Part shown: piece by piece, positions 42,056 to 44,036 of the stretch
Position numbering within the stretch: the stretch's first letter is position 1
Layout of the letters: each line of letters opens with the position of its first letter
DNA from: DASVCS01 sp036381495
GTDB taxonomy: Bacteria > Gemmatimonadota > Gemmatimonadetes > Longimicrobiales > RSA9
Length of the DNA: 44,036 nucleotides
Assembly: GCA_036381495.1 (NCBI GenBank)
Contig: DASVCS010000053.1
Coordinates: forward strand, 1 to 44,036
Direction: 5' to 3'
The notes under the pieces: model-generated
Database searches by the model: none
What the model saw: only the letters and a program-made list of their open reading frames with translations
What the model was told of the DNA's origin: nothing
Program-made: the position numbers and the translations under genes

Positions 42056-43634
42056 GCCGGTAGACCTTGTACGTCCCCGTGTCGAAGAGCACCGGATACG
42101 AATACGACGCGTCGCTCACGAGGTAGTCGCCGCCGTAGCGTTCGACGATGGCGGCGATCTGCGCCTGCGTGCGCTCGTGATAGTTCCGCTCGACGGCATC
42201 GCGCATGAGTGCCTCGCGCTCGAACGCGTTGTACGCCTCGATGCCCTCGACCTCGAGCGGCCCGGCCAGTGCCTCGATCCGCTCCCGCCACTCCTCCAAC
42301 CGTTCGTACGGTGGGAAGTACCAGTTCGCGATCTCCGCACGTTGCGAGACGTAGAAACCCTCCTTCGCCCACGGCGGCAGGATCGCGACCGATCCGTTCG
42401 GTGTTTGCTCCGCCAGCCAGCGCAGCGCCGCATCGAGATCCTGCCGTTCCGGGTCCGGCACGGCGGAGCGCCACTGGATGTGATCCCGGAACGCGCCGAC
42501 CGGGTCGCGCAGTCCGAGCAGCGCCAGCGTACCGACCAGTCCAAGGAGCCACGCGGGCCGCTCACCCCGGCGCATCAGCACCGCCAGCCAGGCGAAGAGG
42601 AAGAAGAGCGGCGCCAGAATCGGGAACACGCGGAAAGGCGTGATCTGCAGCAGTGTGTACCGACCGAGCCACCGGCACGCCACGCCGAAGGCGAACACCG
42701 CGGCCAAGCCGCCCTGAAACGCCATCATGAACCGGAAGAACCGGTTCGTTCGATAGCGGAGCAGGCAGAGCCCCGCGAACGCGAGCAGGATCAGGAGGAC
42801 CAGGACGTCTCTCCTGACGAAGGAGAACGGGTCGAGATGATGCGGCATGTAGACGACGGTCAGAAACCGCCACATCCCGTTCGTCGCACCGGAGCCCGAC
42901 CCCTCCATCAGCAGGACCGGGATCATTCCCGGGAGCGAAAAGACCGCGCTCCACCCCACGACCCTGGCGATCCTGCGCCACGGATAGCGAAGGGCGATGA
43001 GCGCCACGCCGATCGCGAGTGCGCCGGATACACCGACCGCGGCGTGGAAGCTGATCGTGAGCCCCAGCAGGATGGAGGCGACGATGTCCTTCTCTTCGAG
43101 GAACCGGTCGATCGCGAAGAAGAGCAGCACGTACGCCACGACCTTCGCCTCGAAGCCACGGACGATCCATTCGCCGCCGACGACCAGCGCGCCATCGCCC
43201 ACGATCCCCAGCCAAAGGACAATTGCCAGGGAGACGACCGGCAGCGGGATCTCGAATCGCCGTCCGATCCGGATCAGCCCCAGCATCAAGAGCGGCCAGC
43301 AGATCAGGCGGCCGATCCAGCCGAGCGCCTCCGGCGAGACCAGCAGCGTCAGCGCGCCGGCGACCGTGTTGAAGACCAGGTGCGTCGTGAAGTCGCCCGA
43401 ATAGGTCCAGTCGTTCAGCAGGAAGTCGGGATGCCACCGGCGGTACGCCGCGAGGAGGTAGACCAGCTCGTTCCCTTCCGGTACGGGCTCGCCGAAGGTG
43501 AACAGGATGAATCCCGTCAACAGCGCCACGTGCACCGCCACGTTGTCACGGAAGAGCCGCACGAGCACCGAGCCGGGCCCCGCCGGCACTGCGTGCGCCA
43601 CCTCCGGAGCCGGTGTCTGAACCTGTGTCGTCAT
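41997..43634 (-). CDS. Uncharacterised polytopic membrane protein with a soluble C-terminus
   Basis: About 545 residues. After a short polar start there are roughly ten membrane helices, including LVRLFRDNVAVHVALLTGFILF, LICWPLLMLGLIRIG and a conserved-looking turn VVYMPHHLDPFSFV between helices. The last 150 residues are hydrophilic (from about DAALRWLAEQTPNGSVAILPPWAKEG) and probably face outward. The early loop HPDFLLNDWTYSGDF and the overall layout are reminiscent of GT-C/PMT-like proteins, but I cannot point to a DE-type catalytic pair, so no enzyme is claimed. The frame extends to 43706; ATG 43634 is preferred, with GGGTGG ahead of it. It overlaps the wecB 3' end by 59 bp on the other strand. 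Confidence 0.7.
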   Translation of the reverse strand: MTTQVQTPAPEVAHAVPAGPGSVLVRLFRDNVAVHVALLTGFILFTFGEPVPEGNELVYLLAAYRRWHPDFLLNDWTYSGDFTTHLVFNTVAGALTLLVSPEALGWIGRLICWPLLMLGLIRIGRRFEIPLPVVSLAIVLWLGIVGDGALVVGGEWIVRGFEAKVVAYVLLFFAIDRFLEEKDIVASILLGLTISFHAAVGVSGALAIGVALIALRYPWRRIARVVGWSAVFSLPGMIPVLLMEGSGSGATNGMWRFLTVVYMPHHLDPFSFVRRDVLVLLILLAFAGLCLLRYRTNRFFRFMMAFQGGLAAVFAFGVACRWLGRYTLLQITPFRVFPILAPLFFLFAWLAVLMRRGERPAWLLGLVGTLALLGLRDPVGAFRDHIQWRSAVPDPERQDLDAALRWLAEQTPNGSVAILPPWAKEGFYVSQRAEIANWYFPPYERLEEWRERIEALAGPLEVEGIEAYNAFEREALMRDAVERNYHERTQAQIAAIVERYGGDYLVSDASYSYPVLFDTGTYKVYRLTPSEAAPPPATGRSRPGS

Positions 43635-43775
43635 GCTACCACCCGGGTGATGATTTTCCGTTGCGGTGGGCCGCTCGTGCCATGCATCATCGGATCCGGT
43701 CTCCACTCGACCGCCACGGGCGCTGGCGCATGGGGCGGTCCGGTTCGCGCACGGGCTCGCGCACCAGGCTCCTTG

Positions 43776-44036
43776 CTACGCCAACAGATCCAGAACACCC
43801 GCACAGCAGATCCCGACGAGCAGCCCGACCAGGACCTGGAGCCAGTCATGTCCCATCCGTTCGCGGAACGCCCCCTGCGCCGTCTCCGGCTCGAGCAGCG
43901 AGTTGATCGCCCGCGCGTGCGCACCGACCTGACGGCGCAGCGTGGCGGCATCCAGCACGACGATGAACGCCACCGTCGCGGCGATCGAGAACACCGGCGT
44001 GCTCCATCCCTCGCGCAGGCCGATGAGCGCCGCCGT
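43776..44036 (-). CDS. Divergent PAP2 family protein (DUF212), partial, N-terminus off the right edge
   Basis: The open frame enters from beyond base 44036 and ends at 43776, giving 87 C-terminal residues. GLREGWSTPVFSIAATVAFIVVLDAATLRRQVGAHARAIN is the hallmark stretch of DUF212/divergent PAP2 proteins (G-L-x-x-G, then V-F-x-x-A and V-x-x-D-A-x-x-x-R-R). It is followed by LGVGICC-type C-terminal hydrophobic residues (VLVGLLVGICCAGVLDLLA) after GHDWLQ. These small membrane proteins are distant relatives of PAP2 phosphatases, and some are suspected of acting on isoprenoid or undecaprenyl phosphates; that would suit a glycan locus, but it is inference. A GTG inside the frame (43994) is not the start. 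The 141 bp between it and the next gene look non-coding. Confidence 0.8.
   Translation of the reverse strand, partial: TAALIGLREGWSTPVFSIAATVAFIVVLDAATLRRQVGAHARAINSLLEPETAQGAFRERMGHDWLQVLVGLLVGICCAGVLDLLA

Noticed and set aside
1..44036. CRISPR arrays, tRNA/rRNA genes, transposons, phage genes or defence systems
   Set aside because: No regularly spaced repeats, no tRNA-like cloverleaf, no transposase/integrase or nuclease motifs were recognised anywhere in the window.

Overview
The window is a GC-rich (roughly 70% by eye) bacterial chromosomal segment devoted almost entirely to making, decorating, exporting and perhaps turning over a surface polysaccharide or glycolipid. There is no rRNA, tRNA, CRISPR array, transposase or integrase that I can recognise. 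The source is not proven by any marker gene. High GC, Ig-like/DUF4185-type lipoproteins with PPDT-rich linkers, and a large mosaic glycan locus would fit Gemmatimonadota or a similar soil phylum; this is a weak inference.

Layout. (1) 1-7.6 kb, minus strand: a GlpD-like FAD enzyme, a GT4 glycosyltransferase, a sulfotransferase, a second GT4 and a NodB-type deacetylase, several of them joined by 0-4 bp junctions, followed by a partial secreted jelly-roll-like protein cut by the left edge. (2) 7.8-14.4 kb, plus strand: a coupled operon of NAD-dependent epimerase, methyltransferase, NodU-type carbamoyltransferase, asparagine-synthetase-type amidotransferase (AsnB) and a UPF0104/AglD-like membrane protein. 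(3) 14.6-18.2 kb, plus strand: a small membrane-anchored protein, an HTTM-DCC fusion (vitamin-K-carboxylase-like membrane domain plus DUF393 thiol domain) and a Tat-exported GMC oxidoreductase, preceded by a structured leader. (4) 18.2-20.1 kb, minus strand: a lipoprotein-like Big2 plus DUF4185-like protein. (5) 20.2-22.2 kb, plus strand: two GtrB/DPM-like GT2 proteins, the second with its catalytic motifs lost. (6) 22.2-33.5 kb, minus strand: a second AsnB, an O-antigen-ligase/polymerase-like protein, a GT4, an ATP-grasp enzyme, a Wzx-type flippase and two large polytopic membrane proteins, one PMT/ArnT-like. (7) 34.2-42.1 kb, plus strand: GT4, membrane GT2, a second ATP-grasp enzyme, a TPP-dependent enzyme, another GT4 and a UDP-GlcNAc 2-epimerase. 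(8) 42.0-44.0 kb, minus strand: a polytopic membrane protein and the end of a DUF212 (divergent PAP2) gene cut by the right edge.

How they fit together. Nucleotide-sugar supply (WecB, SDR epimerase, possibly the TPP enzyme) feeds five GT4 and two intact GT2 glycosyltransferases. The Wzx-like flippase and ligase/polymerase-like protein imply lipid-linked assembly and export. GtrB-like and GT-C-like proteins imply extracytoplasmic sugar transfer from polyprenyl-phosphate donors. Carbamoyl, sulfate, methyl, deacetyl and amide-forming activities (two AsnB, two ATP-grasp) point to an unusually heavily decorated product. No initiating phosphoglycosyltransferase, Wzz/Wzc co-polymerase or Wza porin is visible, so the locus probably continues outside the window. 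The least understood unit is the HTTM-DCC / small protein / Tat-GMC operon.
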